Of a DNA stretch of 64,000 nucleotides, positions 44,554-57,152 are shown one piece after another. The notes under the pieces were generated by a model. It searched no databases, was not told where the DNA came from, and was given only the letters and a program-made list of their open reading frames with translations. Within the stretch, counting starts at the first letter, position 1, and each line of letters opens with the position of its first letter. A program made the position numbers and the translations under genes. Source of the DNA: Diphasiastrum complanatum (lineage: Eukaryota; Streptophyta; Lycopodiopsida; Lycopodiales; Lycopodiaceae); the NCBI GenBank assembly GCA_029204225.1, contig CM055095.1, positions 48,625,364 to 48,689,363 of the forward strand, in the 5' to 3' direction.

Positions 44554-46170
44554 TTGTTCTCAAGAATTGTCATCGTCCGTACATCCCCTCCATCGAACCA
44601 GATGCTCGGTAGCTATACGATTTTTCAATTGTTTAGTTCTTGTATCCAAGATCTTTTCGAGTTCAAGACAAGATACACCATTTTTGTTCCATCCACTAAT
44701 CAAACTATGATAAGTAGAGATGTGATCTTCCATGAAGATCAAATGTACATGAAGGACAATGTGCAGGAATCTCAAGAGCTTATTCATCAAGGAGGAGTCT
44801 CTTCATCAAGTATTGATCAAGATGAAGACTTGTTGGGGCCAAGATCACAAGAGAAGCCGATCTACCAATGACTCCAAGAAGATCAACCTGAGAGAGATCC
44901 GAGCCTAGAAGACTCAACTACTTGGAAAAAGACAAACAAGTGGAGGATTCAAGTTCTCTACATGCTTTTCACACTTCCATTGAAGAACCATCAAGTGTGG
45001 AGGAAGCTCTTCATTCAAAGGATTGGATCAAAGCTATGGAGGCCAAGTATGAAGCTTTGATGCAAAATGAGACTTGGCAACTTGTAGATCCACCTAATGA
45101 CAAGCATGTCATTGGATGCAAGTGGGTCTATAGAATCAAGCTCAACAATGATGGATCAATCAATAAGTTCAAAGCAAGGCTTTGTGCTAAAGGCTATGCC
45201 CAAATCAAAGGCATAGATTATGAAGAAACCTTTGCTCCCGTAGCAAAGATGGTAACCATTAGAATTCTCATCACTATTTGTTGCTTTTACGATTGGAAAA
45301 TGCTTCAACTTGATGTTTCCAATGCTTTCTTGAATGGTTACTTAGAAGAAGAAATATATATGCATCAACCTCCAAGTTTTGTTGTGAATGGCAAAGGATC
45401 AAAAGTATGCTTACTTTTGAAAAGTCTTTATGGCTTGAAACAAGCTCCAAGGGCTTGGTATGAGAGGTCGAACACTTATCTTCTTTCTATTGGTTTCAAG
45501 ATTAGTTCATATGATCCATCATTATATCTTAAATATGTTGGTAATGATATAATCATGTTGCTTATCTATGTAGATGACATTCTATGATTGGAAAAAGGGA
45601 AAGAGGATCTTAAGATATGTTGCATCCGCTCAAGACTATGGACTTTGTTTTAAAAAACATGATCTAAGTCTTATTGCCTTTTTAGATTCGGATTTTGCAG
45701 GTGATAAGGTGGATAGAAAGTCCACAAGTGCTTACACAATATTTTTGGGAGGTAGTCTTGTCTCTTGGCAATCTAAGACGCAAGACACTATCTCTTTATC
45801 TTCATGTGAAGCCGAGTACAAGGCTTTGACCATCACAACAAAGGAAGTCATTTGGATCAAAAGACTACTAGTGGAGCTCAGGATCATTCAAGAGGAGGAA
45901 ATATTTACCTTGCATCAAATGTGATAGCATCTCGGCCCAATATCTTGCAAGTAATCCAATCTTCCATGCAAGAAGTAAACACATAGAGGTAGCACACCAC
46001 TATGTAAGAGAAAAAGTTATGGATGGTGAGATTCTCCTTGAGCATGTATCAACTTAAAATTGTTATGCAGATTTGCTCACCAAGCCTCTAGATAAGGACT
46101 TTGAAAAAACATAGAACAAACCTTGGCTTGATCTCCAAGTCCTTAGTATTGTAAATATTATTTTCATTTT
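44554..46170 (+). pseudogene. Ty1/copia integrase end, reverse transcriptase and RNase H, internally deleted
   Basis: The hinge ([21 protein letters not shown]) leads to RT at 44922-45587 with WVYRIKLNNDGSINKFKARL, DVSNAFLNGYLEEEIYM, SLYGLKQAPRAWYER and the catalytic LLIYVDDIL. At 45585 the frame jumps into RNase H (ILRYVASAQDYG, DSDFAGDKVDRKSTS, SSCEAEYKAL), so the RT thumb is deleted. The end (SKHIEVAHHYVREKV, DLLTKPLD) has stops. Same family as the antisense copia in GET3 intron 3. Confidence 0.85.
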
Positions 46171-46179
46171 AAGGGGGAG

Positions 46180-46880
46180 TGTGAAAATATTGTAAAATTA
46201 AAATAATATTTAACTTAGAGATTCAAGTTTTGGGGTTTGTCCAAACTTGAGGTAGACTAGTCTAGTAACTTTCCAAGCTGAGTCAAGGTAGATTTTTAGT
46301 CTCCATAGTGATGTGTAGGTCTAGAACCTATCAAGAAGCATGTGAGGCTACTCTTGTAGGTCAAGGATTCTCAAAAAGAGAGATTCTCAAGTCTTATCCA
46401 TTTCTCTTTTTGTCATCTAGTAGAGAGGTAGAGGCAATGTGGCATCTAGGTTGCTTTCTCTCTCCACGAGTTCTAGAAGGTCTCTTGTATTATAAATAAG
46501 GTGGCTTTGTACCTCAAGAAACACTTCTTCAAGTAAAGCTTACATTTGATCCATTGGATGTGTAATGATAGTTAGATTGTGATGAATGCTCTTGCCTTCT
46601 TGCTAACTAGCTTGCCAATGTTTTTCATTTGTTTGTTTTTGGAATAGAAGCTAGTTTAGTGTGCAAACATTCATTTCGTTGATCCTTGTACTTCCAGCTG
46701 GTTCACACGTGTGAAAAAGCTCTCAAATTCCACACGAACTGATTTTGTTCGCAACTGGTTTCGCTTCGCTTCGTGATCACTTCGCTTTCAGCAAAAATCA
46801 ATATCAAAGCTCGTTCAAGTTTCGCTTCGCTTCGCTTCGTTTCGTCTAGTTTCATTTCGTTTCATTTCGTTTCGTTATAG
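46180..46880 (+). repeat. 3' LTR of the copia element (outer edge uncertain)
   Basis: Follows the polypurine tract AAGGGGGAG and starts TGTGAAAATATTG. It contains a TTCGC/TTCGT pentanucleotide run at about 46760-46880. The expected CA end is not certain and may lie near 47009. Confidence 0.55.
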
Positions 46881-47203
46881 AGCCTGATTGATCTTTTTGC
46901 AAATTCTTCTCGAGCAGAAATTATTTGTGATCAAAATAGATTCGTGAATCGTTTGAGAGACTCCCATTAGTTTGTCACCAGAATTTTACTGGGGCTACAT
47001 TTTCCATTAGTTCCCTCATTTGTATCAAGACTTTTATTCACTTGGAATTTATTACGAACGGATCAATACCATGTAATGGCATTCAATGGTGTGTCTAAAC
47101 AAACCGACAAAGAATGTGTCATTTAAACGAGTCAATGGTTACCTAGATATCCTAATAATAAAAAGTAATAATAAATACAACAAATGCGTTAGCTTTTAAA
47201 CCA

Positions 47204-47501
47204 AACCTCAATCTCTTTTGGATTTGATATTTGACCATTTGCTCTACTTCCATACTTCCACAAGTGATCATTGACAATGCGTCTTTGACGCATCACTTGC
47301 CCGTCACATCTAACGTAGGTGCACCACATTTGTTCTTGATAATATTTGACCTAAAAAAAATTGTAATTACATTGTTTCTTGCAAAAATTGATAATAGTTA
47401 ACTTGCAAAAAAATTATTGTAGAATATGGTATATTGACTTCACATAAAACTTACCTTATTGACATTTCTGCCCTCGTCACTAGATTCTCCGTTTGATGAA
47501 C
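47204..47501 (-). pseudogene. TNP2 N-terminal exons (transposase-associated domain) of the second CACTA relic
   Basis: Exon 47353-47204 (acceptor TTTTTTTTAG, donor GAG|GTTTGG) encodes WCTYVRCDGQVMRQRRIVND followed by HLWKYG. This aligns with the CKQCKG...RRTVAQHLWKF exon of the first element. Exon 47501-47458 encodes SSNGESSDEGRNVNK with donor AAG|GTAAG. The TNP2 core is absent. Confidence 0.6.
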
Positions 47502-48227
47502 TGCACAAACATCCGTCAAAACATTCAATTTTTATTAAAGTATTTCAAATGTCCAAGACTCTTTTTTTCTATAAGAATGTTCGTTCTTTTGATTGATTAA
47601 GTATCTGTTAAGCAATATGAGTGTTCATTACACGTGGAGGCATGGAATGAAGAGAGCATATTTGAAGTTTGATAAGCATTTTTTTACAATCAAGAGGAGA
47701 AAGTCATTTATAATTCTTTTTTGGATTGGTCATGACATTGTAGATATGAATATTGTTGTTGTTTGGTGGTAGGGAGAATATTTAATTCCATAGTGTGCAT
47801 GCTTGATGCAAGAAATGATTGTCATAAAGGAGTAATTAACAACCAAGATTTCTTTTGTGAATAGCTAGTTGTCTTGAGAAATTTGGTCAACTGGCGATGG
47901 TGATTGATTGTTGATAGTATGTTTTGGACAATTTATGACATATTTGCAAAGGAGAATGTAATTACTTCTTATTTCATGGAGAGAATGTTGTTAGTGGAAG
48001 TTATTCAAGTACATTACATTATTCAAGTTTTCTGTCCCAATGTTTCAAGCTTGGAGTGTTTGGAAGTTTTAAATTAGTCCTTATATTGTTGGGTTCACAA
48101 TCTTTTCATGATGTGAATTTGTCAATTTTCAGATCTTCGACTAAATAATTATTGTCCAACATATGATAGAATTCATTTCATAATTTATTTGTTTGTTCAG
48201 CATCCGCGGGTAGTTTTTGCACACAGC

Positions 48228-49250
48228 CATGAGTGGTAGTGGCTGTGGCAGCGAATGGCGTCGATCTAGGTTTGTATATAGAAATTACATCACCACTAGC
48301 TTTATTGGTACCATGTCGCCCGAACAAAGGGCGGTTGTTAACATAGAAGAAGGCACCGCAGAAGGCCCTTCATCTCCACAAGCCGCAAAAAACACTACAA
48401 TTTAAATGCCGATGGGAATGTAGTGAGGGGTGAGAAAGGGACAATTTTTATTAATAAGTTGCATTTGTTATGTTCCCGTTATTTTGGAACAAGTCTTTTT
48501 AAAAAATGGTGTGATCAACTAGGAGAATCAAAATCCAGGATTATGTAGGAGTTGCGGGAAGAATTCCCGCAAGAAAATGAGCTCGATTCAAGAGCCATAT
48601 CAAAAGATATGAGCAAATGGATTCGACATAAGAGGGATGCCATGCGGGACACATTTTGGGCAGGCAAGGCAAACCTGCCTAGTGTTCCAAGCCAGATTGG
48701 AAGGCCTGCAAGGATGAGGCCAAAGATCCAGAAAAATATCGCTTGCAAAAGGAGGCTGCGACGAGTAGAATGACCCATGGCATGGGAAATCTTAAGTTAG
48801 GATCTAGTGGAAAGGCGGGCCTACAGGCCCAAATGGTATGTAATTCATTTATATTCTACAATGCATTCTTTACTGTCATTGCATATGAATTAATTCGTGG
48901 TAAAATTTTTAACTTGTCATTCATTTTTGTTTTTTTATAGCATCACGACTTTGGACGCTATCCATCCAAGGCCGAGTATGAAATTGCATTTCGCGATTCA
49001 TACGCTGGTTTGGTGGTAGAGCTAGCTCATCAAGGCATCCACCCCATAGTGAGTCATATTCATCATTGTGTCCATCAAATTTATTTATATGCATATATCA
49101 TCAGTAGATTGATCTTTGGTCGAAAACTTACCATTGTCATATTTGTTGTTTGTGTTGATGCAGGCACATGCAGCGCCAGCTCCAGGTGCAGAGCATGTCG
49201 CATCTATGGGTCAGGGTGATGATGACACTAGTGCCTCTGATGAGGAGTAG
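48228..49250 (+). pseudogene. TNP1/Transposase_24-like gene of the second CACTA relic
   Basis: Pieces: a start MSGSGCGSEWRRSR at 48228, a body from about 48550 to 48835 (KWIRHKRDAMRDTFWAGK, then in another frame ACKDEAKDPEKYR and LGSSGKAGLQAQ; donor ATG|GTATGT), exon 48941-49048 (HHDFGRYPSKAEYEIAF, donor ATA|GTGAGT) and exon 49164-49250 with an acidic end and stop TAG. A stop near 48545 and a frameshift near 48700 inactivate it. It matches the gene at 8.8-9.6 kb exon by exon, with clear divergence. Confidence 0.6.
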
Positions 49251-49849
49251 TAGTGTATAATATAGTGTAGTTTTTAATTTTTTTGTTTTCGGATATATGT
49301 ATATCATCACGATGTATTGTACATGAGACAAAGTCTCACAACACTATGTAATATAACGTTCGAGTTTCAATGATTTTGATTTGTGAATATTGAATGGATT
49401 GTAATTTCCATACGTTAGTTATGAAGTTGTGAATTGTTATCCACATAGTTAATTCGCAAGTGAAGTTGTAAATGAACCCTAAAATGCAAAAAAACGTCTC
49501 AAACCTGTTCAGAGAAAATGTTTCAAAGTTGTTAGACTTTTTAAAACTTCATTCAGTAATGAAATCATCATCCATAGTATGCATAATGCTTAATTTAATT
49601 AAAGACAACTTAGATCTTTAACCCTAAACCGCATTACATTATGAACACCTAAATCACATGCATCCTTGGAAAAAATGAGAGAGAGAGAGAAGAAAGGATT
49701 AGTTATGCTAGATGAAAAAGACATGACTCATGATCACTAACCTCATTTTAAAACACCAATTGTATCACATAATTGATAGTTTAACTCAACTGCAGCATCT
49801 CGTCAGTTCTGATCCTATTCGAAAAAAAATGCGTGCATAAATTGTGCGT

Positions 49850-50326
49850 CAAAAACAATCAAAAAATTTTTTTAATGCTTTTTGGAATGTCGGATTCCGA
49901 CATCCATTTCAACCCTAAAAAAGACGTCGGAGAGATGTCGGACATTTCCGACACCTTTGAAAATGTCATCTGTCTGTTGGAAATTTACAGAGGATGTGAA
50001 AATCTGACACTTGAAAAATTTGTCAGTTTTCGACATCCACGTGGACTGTCATTTTCCACGTGGCGTCCCTAAGTGACTGTCGCGTGGTGACAATCGTATG
50101 TTGGTTTTCGACATGTTTTTATGTGACGGATTTCGACATCTAATTTGAATTACACTCTGGCAGTAGTCGGAAAGGAAAATCTGTCGGATGTCGACGCGTT
50201 GAGTTCTGATAGATCGTTTGCGACAGAGTTTTCGACATGGTTTGCGATAGTTCTCCGACATCCCGAAATTTGGCAAAAAAAAATTTCACGATTTTATGTC
50301 AAAAACCACTATTTTTTGTTGTTGTG
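49850..50326. repeat. Right subterminal repeats and terminus of the second CACTA relic
   Basis: Many copies of TGTCGGA, TCCGACA and TTTCGACAT in both orientations, including the palindrome TGTCGGATTCCGACA near 49888. The array ends with the terminus CCACTATTTTTTGTTGTTGTG. Confidence 0.65.
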
Positions 50327-50464
50327 CTATTAGCATTAAATGCTATTGGCTATTTATTACAACCGCCTTATAACAATAAATGTATTTACAATAGTAGGTG
50401 AACTATCATAAAGACTTTTGACAGTTATTTTGGATCAATTTTTCCATGACGGAAAAAAGTTAGT

Positions 50465-50540
50465 TGAGTCGACGATGTCGGCTGATGGAGTTAGTGCTTT
50501 AAATGTCGATGTCGAGTACTTCGATGTCGAGCAAGTCTTG

Positions 50541-50615
<75 letters not shown>

Positions 50616-50660
50616 GAGATTTGATGAAGTCGATGACTTCGATTGGAGATGGAGTCGAGT
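50465..50660. repeat. GATGTCGA-rich stretch and (TA)n tract
   Basis: GATGTCGA/G phrases at 50470-50535, then (TA)n at 50545-50612, then GTCGATGACTTCGATTGGAG. The TCGA words resemble the neighbouring CACTA subterminal motif. Confidence 0.7.
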
Positions 50661-50786
50661 ATTTAACAAGTTTTTCAAGATGCTCATTATTGAATGGATT
50701 TGAGGTTGAGCATTGAATTCCAGCAGGTGGCACTGTGAGACAAACAAAGAATAATTTTATATTCATACTTAACTAAATACGACAAT

Positions 50787-51577
50787 ATGAACATGCCATG
50801 TCTGCTCATACATTTTTTAAACAAACTATGTCATCACAAACCTCCATTTGATAACACATTCCCACACCTATTTTATACAAACTATGACAAAGCAAAACAC
50901 AATGATCATGCCTTGCAACAATCAACAGAAATAGAATACATCTTACAAGCAATTGACTCATTCCACATTTCATGTCAGAAGAACCTAAAAATTTCTAGCG
51001 ATTCCAAAAATACAGCTGGCTTACCCTCAATTATCAGAGTCAAACATGGCATGTTGATTGAGTTATGTGCTTCAAATCTAAACGTCAATGATGGATTGGT
51101 CAATGATGTAGAAAGATACGTCAAAATGAAAACAACAATAATGGTTGAAGACATTATGTAGATAAAATTCTTTGACCCAAATATAGGAGCCATAACAAAA
51201 TACAAAAACACTCATATTTACTACCAACAAATCAATAGAGCGTGGACACCTATATGACAACTAGTCAAAGAAATACAAATATTGGAAACAATCATTTGAA
51301 CATCATCACCAAAAAATAATTTTGAATCCAACTCACTAGAATACAAACAATACATCGTGCACAAGGAATGACAATGGAAAAACTCGCATTCAATTCAAAA
51401 AGCATTAAATTGCATGGTCTAGCTTATACAACACTTTCAAGAATCAAGGACACTAATAATTTATACCTCCTACAACCATTGCAACCAGAAAATTTCATCG
51501 TTGACAAAAAAGTGAAACAAGAAATGCAAAGACTACATGACACAATTGCTTGGAAGCTCAATGTTCTCGACTTATAG
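50787..51577 (+). pseudogene. Helitron/PIF1-like helicase C-terminal fragment
   Basis: The frame 50787-51161 has LPSIIRVKHGMLIELCASNL and NVNDGLVN, matching the beta-barrel region of PIF1-type helicases. After a gap, the frame around 51330-51577 has TIHRAQGMTMEKLAF and HGLAYTTLSRIKDTNNLYLL, the conserved HR-Q-G and YTALSR motifs V-VI. Walker motifs are not seen. PIF1-like helicase is the C-terminal part of Helitron Rep/Hel proteins; a Rep domain is not seen, so a cellular PIF1 origin is possible. Confidence 0.65.
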
Positions 51578-51669
51578 ATGTGCAGATGAATAAAGTACAA
51601 AGGTAAATGTGATGTCTGTAGGAGATCGTGGGCGGCTATTGTCGTTGTCAAATCTGATTGCACAGTTGC

Positions 51670-52053
51670 ATGGGATGAGCGTGAGAAGGCTGCGACGTCA
51701 GCCTTCGCTGAAATGAACGTTGGTGAAGATGCGAAAAATGCGACACTCTGACAAATGCCTTAAAATCTGATTTACAGGGTACCTTTGCTTTTTCATTAGG
51801 GCACCTTCAGCATTTGTAGGACAATGTTGCCTCTTTTGCCTGTCACAAATCACGTGTAAAGACACAGTGTCATCTTTTTCGCCTTTTTTGCCTATGGAAA
51901 TTTACTTGTATTTATGTAGACAGTCACATTTTTCGCCTGTCTTATTTTACATGTAAATATGCAGACTGTGCGACAACATGAGTAAAAAATGCAGCATGAA
52001 TGGAGGCAACTTTTAAAATAGGATTTAGGAGAGTAGAGGAGATAAATCTAACA
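51670..52053 (-). repeat. Possible 3' LTR start next to the 52-56 kb copia element
   Basis: On the minus strand, AAGGGGGG is followed by TGTTAGATTTATC at 52053, as at a polypurine tract/LTR border. It contains GCGAAAAATGCGACAC, as in the LTR region at 31.45 kb. It does not match the LTR at the other end of the element (56236-56760). Confidence 0.4.
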
Positions 52054-52099
52054 CCCCCCTTATTCTGGATCCATGAATGCCTTGATCTTTAGACTAAGC

Positions 52100-55000
52100 A
52101 ATGCACAAACTTGTTGTGTGCATTAACACTTAATGCCTTTGTGAATATATATGCAACCATGTCCTGCATTCTGCAGTACATTAAGCTTACCTCCTTGTTG
52201 AAAACCTTGCCCTTGATGTAGTGATATTAGATTTCAATGTGCTTACTCCTAGAATGAAATCTAGCGTTGGCCGATAAGGAGGCAATAGGACTCTGATTAT
52301 CACGGAATAAAATTGTAGGGCTATACTGATACAAATTCATGTCTGACAGTAAATTTCTTAGCCAAAACGCTATTTTAATAGATTGAGAAGTAGCTATGCA
52401 TTCTGCTTTCGTAGAAAAAAGAGCGATAGAGGTTTGCCTATGACTGTTCCATGAGATAGGGCCGCCACTGAAGAAGAATGTAAATCCAGATGTGGACTTA
52501 TGATTGTCTACATCTCCTCCCCAACTTGCATCAGAATATCCACTGAGCTGATGAAGATTGTCCTTGCTGACATCTCCATAGTAGATGCACTACTCCATGG
52601 TAGCTCAAATATACCTCATGACTCTTATGAGAGCCTTCCAATGGGTAATGCCAGGATTAGCCATATATTGGCTGAGTGAGCTTACATCAAAAGAGATGTC
52701 AGGTCTTGTACAGACCATTGCGTACATGAGAGATCCAAGTATTGATCGATAAGAATACTCTCTCATCTGCTCCTCTTCCTGCTTGGTCTGGGGACATTGG
52801 TCCTTTGACAAACACAGGCCTGGATCCATCGATGAGTGAGATAACTTACAATTCATTAGATTGTATCTGTTAAGAATATTGTGAAGATACCTTTGTTGAG
52901 TGATATAGATCAGTTCTCTCGCTCTATCTCTGTGGATCTGAATGCCGAGATAGAAGTGAACTTCGCCCAGATCAATCATGTTGAACTCAAAAAATAGCAT
53001 ACGTTTAGAATCCTTGAACAAATTGGTATTGTTACTGAAAAGCAACGTATCATCCACATATAAGGTGATGATAATGTAGGATTGCTGCACCGACTTGGAA
53101 TAGACGTTGCAATCAGCAGTGCTTGGTTGGAATCCTTGTTCGATGAGGAATGTGTTGATCCTTTGAAACCAAGCCCTTGCAGACTGTTTCAAGCCGTAGA
53201 GTGCTTTATGGAGTTTACAGACATGATTCTTCATAACTTACAAAACATATCCTTCGAACTGGATCATGTAGATATCTTCTTGTATAACTTCATTCAGATA
53301 AGCTGTTTGCACATCAAGTTGATGCACTTCAAGGTCGACAGCTGCAACATATGATAGGAGGGCCCAAATCGACGAATGTTTGACTACTGGACTGAAAGTT
53401 TCATTGTAGTCGACGTTGAGGATCTGAGTGAATCCTCGTGCTACCAGTCTTGCCTTCCTTTGATCAATTGCTCCATTGGCATTTTATTTGATCTTGAAGA
53501 TCCATTTGCAATCAATGATATTGCAGCCAATAGGAGCTTCGACTAGTGACCATGTCTGGTTCTTGATTAGAGAGAAATACTCTCTGTCCATGGCTTCTCT
53601 CCAGAGATCAGAGTCTAGTTGGCTGAGTGCCTCTTCGACTGTTGTCGGTTCTTGTATCAAGAGACATGCAGACTCAAGAGTATACCTTGTGGGCTGTGTG
53701 CGCACTCGGTTTGATCTTATGAGAGGAATCGACTGATGAACCAATTTTGGGACTTTTTGCTGGGTAGCAGCAACATCTTCGTCTGATTCGCTGTCAAATA
53801 GTGGGTCGACAATGGACACGCCTGAGCTAGAAGCTCGGATTATCGTGTCAATGGCAGGTGATGAAGTCTCCTGGAGCAATATCCTTGCCTTTGATGTCGA
53901 CGAACTGATCCTCGATAAAGACTATATCTCGGCTGTACAAGACTTGCTCGGTATTGGGATCATACAGCTTGTATGAGTTATCAGATGAAATGTATCCAAT
54001 CAAGATGGCCTTGAGACCTTGGAAGTCCAATTTCTTCCTCGTGTCTTTTGGGATCTGCACGTAGGCAATGCATCCGAACACTCTTAGGTCCTTCACAGAA
54101 GGCTTAGAGCCTCTCCACACCCCATGGGGTGTTTTACCTGAGAGGGCCTTGGTCGAACATCTGTTCTGGATGTAAGCTGCAGTGGAGATAGCTTTGGCCC
54201 AGAATCTCTTGGGCAGCGATGCATGCGCTAACATAAATTTGGCTGATTCAACTAGGGTACGGTTCTTCCTCTCAGCTAAGCCATTCGACTGAGGACTATA
54301 AGGAGTGATAAATTGATGCTCAATGCCTTGGCTTTGGCAGTACTCCTTAAACTCAGTAGAGATATACTCTCCACCATTGTCTGACCTTAAGGTCTTGATC
54401 GTCCTTCCAGTCTCCTTTCTGCACGCTCCTTGAAGATCTTGAAGCAATTAAAAGCTTCTGATTTTTTCTTTATAAAGTACACCGTAGTCCTTTTGGAAAA
54501 TTCATCAATAAAAGTTATAAAATACTTTGCATCCTTCAGCGAAGGATTTTTCATCGGGCCACAAATGTCTGAATGTACAATGTCTAACAATCCTCTAGCA
54601 GTATGCTGATGGCTTGATCTAAATGGTTTTCTACTCTGTTTACCAACTAGACAATCTTGACAGACAGGTAACTCAACTTTATCACAAGGATAGTCAAGAT
54701 CAAGAACAATAGATTGTCTAGACATTTGTTGTACAGCAGCATGATTCAAGTGACCAAGTCTATAATGCCAAAGTAAACTTTTATTTACATGAATAGAAAA
54801 TTGAGCACCTGGCTAGAGGCAGAAAAGCAATGACTTAATTTATACAAATATCCATGTCTCTTTTCAAGTGCTAGGATCTTGCCTATCCTATCAACTACTT
54901 TGCACTGATTACATTCGAATTCTACTTTATGTCCTAGATTTGTGATTTTGCTTATAGAGAGCAGATTTGTAGATAAATTGGGTACATATAGGACTTTAGA

Positions 55001-55915
55001 AAGTAGCTTAGACTAATCATTTGCAAAGCCTAATCTTACAGTACCTTCACCTTTAATAGTTGTGTGCTATTATTGCCACAGTGAACATATGTATTGGTAC
55101 TGTAGGGTGTATAGGACTCAAAACAGCCAATGAGACTGGTCATATTCTGAGTGGCACTGGAATCCAGAAACCAAGAACTGTCGCTGGATGCTCCTTTGTG
55201 GCTCATGAAGGCATCATGATCCGCTTCTTGAATGGGCTGTGGAGCTTCTATAGCTGTATTTGCACTTGATTCGACTACCCCTTGATGTTGTTCTTTGCTT
55301 GCAGTATCCGACAGTCTTGAATTTCGTGGTTGTTTCGCTTGTAGTACTTGTAGAACAACTTCTTCTTCGTCTGCGAATTCGACTGTTCTTTGTGTTGTGC
55401 TGGTTTCTGGTCTTGCTTTGATTGCTTTGGGTCCTTCTTCTTCTTCTGCTTAGTCGTGCTCTTGTTGGTGTACAAAGCATGAGAATCAGTTGAGGAACTT
55501 GAGGCTTCGTTCCTCCGCGTGTCTTCCTGCAACAACATTGTAATGACTCTCGAAAGAGTCAGTTCTGGATGTGTCATGATGATCATCACCCAGCTGTCGT
55601 ATGAGCTTGGCAAGCTTGTAAGCAGTTGCATCACTACATCTTGATCGTCTATGACAGATCCGACAGCGGCCATTTGCTTCAGCAGGTTCTTGAATTGGTT
55701 GATGTGATTTTGTAGGGAATCACCATTCGCCATCTTGAGGGAGTAAAATTTCTTCCTGAGATGTAGCTTGAAAAGCTATATCTCGCACTTCGTATAGCGT
55801 GCTCAAGATGTCCAAGACTTCTTTGGATGTTTTGGCCTCGGATACATGGCCGATCTGAGTATCCGAAATGTTGAGGATGACCAGCGTAAAAGCGTTTCCA
55901 TCCTTCAGTTTTCAT
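52100..55915 (-). pseudogene. Ty1/copia polyprotein, near complete but broken
   Basis: Minus-strand order: gag (55915-55275, with a degraded zinc knuckle YKYYKRNNHEIQDC), a damaged protease/pre-integrase stretch, integrase (54749-53848; ITFIDEFSKRTTVYF, YSPQSNGLAERKN, hinge SYKLYDPNTEQVLYSRDIVF), the RT N-part (53879-53484; WREAMDREYFSL, IDCKWIFKIK), RT (53234-52605; LHKALYGLKQSARAW, catalytic LYVDDTLLF, RPDISFDVSSLSQYM) and an RNase H tail to about 52100 (SRSKHIEI, YIFTKALS). Stops lie at 53240-53480 and in the RNase H. Confidence 0.85.
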
Positions 55916-56223
55916 TTGGCGATTGCTGCGTCGTCTGCTTCGGGTTTTCCTTCTGCACCTGTAACAACATCATACAATTCTTTAGCCATTAGCATTGTTT
56001 TCATCTTAAATTTTCACAAATGGTAATTGGCTCCATCAAGCTTGTCCATGATAGGACTGGTTTTCCCTTGGGAATCCATGTGAAAGATTAGTCTAGGTGA
56101 TAGAAATAACTATCAGTAACTTAAGTATGAAAATCTGGTGCAAAAATACAAAACAAGAAGACAATTACTCTATCAGCTAGTAGAGTCTTGTTAATATGGA
56201 AGCTTATCAGTCTACAGAAAATA

Positions 56224-56235
56224 GCTCTAATACCA
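56224..56235 (-). other. Primer binding site of the 52-56 kb copia element
   Basis: TGGTATTAGAGC on the minus strand, immediately inside the 5' LTR. Confidence 0.75.
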
Positions 56236-56760
56236 TGTTGGGAAAAAGGGTGTGAGAGAAAAAACAAAAATAGCTCGAAAAGAAACGAACACGAAAAGAA
56301 AGTGTTCATGTGCAGCGGAATGAGCTATCTCACTCTTTTCCTAAGCACGACTACACCTATCAGACATGAACAGAACGTTAGTGATAGAAATCACGTTCAA
56401 TCTGATTACGTAGCCAAACATTAAGCAACAAAACATCAGAAAGATAATTTGTCACGAACAGCTAGACAAATTATTAGTCGCGAACAGCTAGACTAATAAT
56501 AATTTGCGAAGAACAACCACCCCCCAAGTATTAGAAAAATTAATACCAATCTACTACCAAGCTCCTACTATTATGGGATCCCATACTACAAAAGCACTCA
56601 CAAGAAGAAGCCTAGCTCTGAGTAGAACAAGAACTCACACTAGCAAGACATATCAAAGATATTCTAGAATTATCGATCATGCATAAAGGATTATGGTCCT
56701 TTTATAAGTTAGTACCCACACCCTCCTACTACTGGTATTTCAAGTAATCCCAACCCAACA
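56236..56760 (-). repeat. 5' LTR of the 52-56 kb copia element
   Basis: 525 bp. On the minus strand it begins TGTTGGGTTGGGATT and ends CCCAACA next to the primer site. A TATA box (TTATAAAAGG) lies near 56705-56698, fitting the LTR promoter. Confidence 0.8.
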
Positions 56761-56985
56761 TTGCCTCAATGTAAGTGTGCCACCTTTAGGAACCCTAACC
56801 CTAGCCTCCACAAAGATCAGTCTTGATGGCTATAATCAATGCTATTACCAAATAAACGATGCATTAATTGAGATGCCGCTGGTTCCTGTGTCAAGGCTTG
56901 ATCAACTAGGGTTATCTAGGAACATAGCAGAAACATTTGCTTGTTTATTTTTTATGTAAATGATGTGAAATGATTTATTCTTCTT

Positions 56986-57152
<167 letters not shown>

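Larger units (their letters stand above)
47204..50326. mobile_element. Second CACTA relic, truncated on the left
   Basis: It has the same layout as the first element: minus-strand TNP2 N-terminal exons (47501-47458 and 47353-47204) and a divergent plus-strand TNP1-like gene (48228-49250). The right end, read inward from 50326, is CACAACAACAAAAAATAGTGG, preceded by subterminal repeats. The TNP2 core and left end are missing where the copia LTR abuts. Confidence 0.65.
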
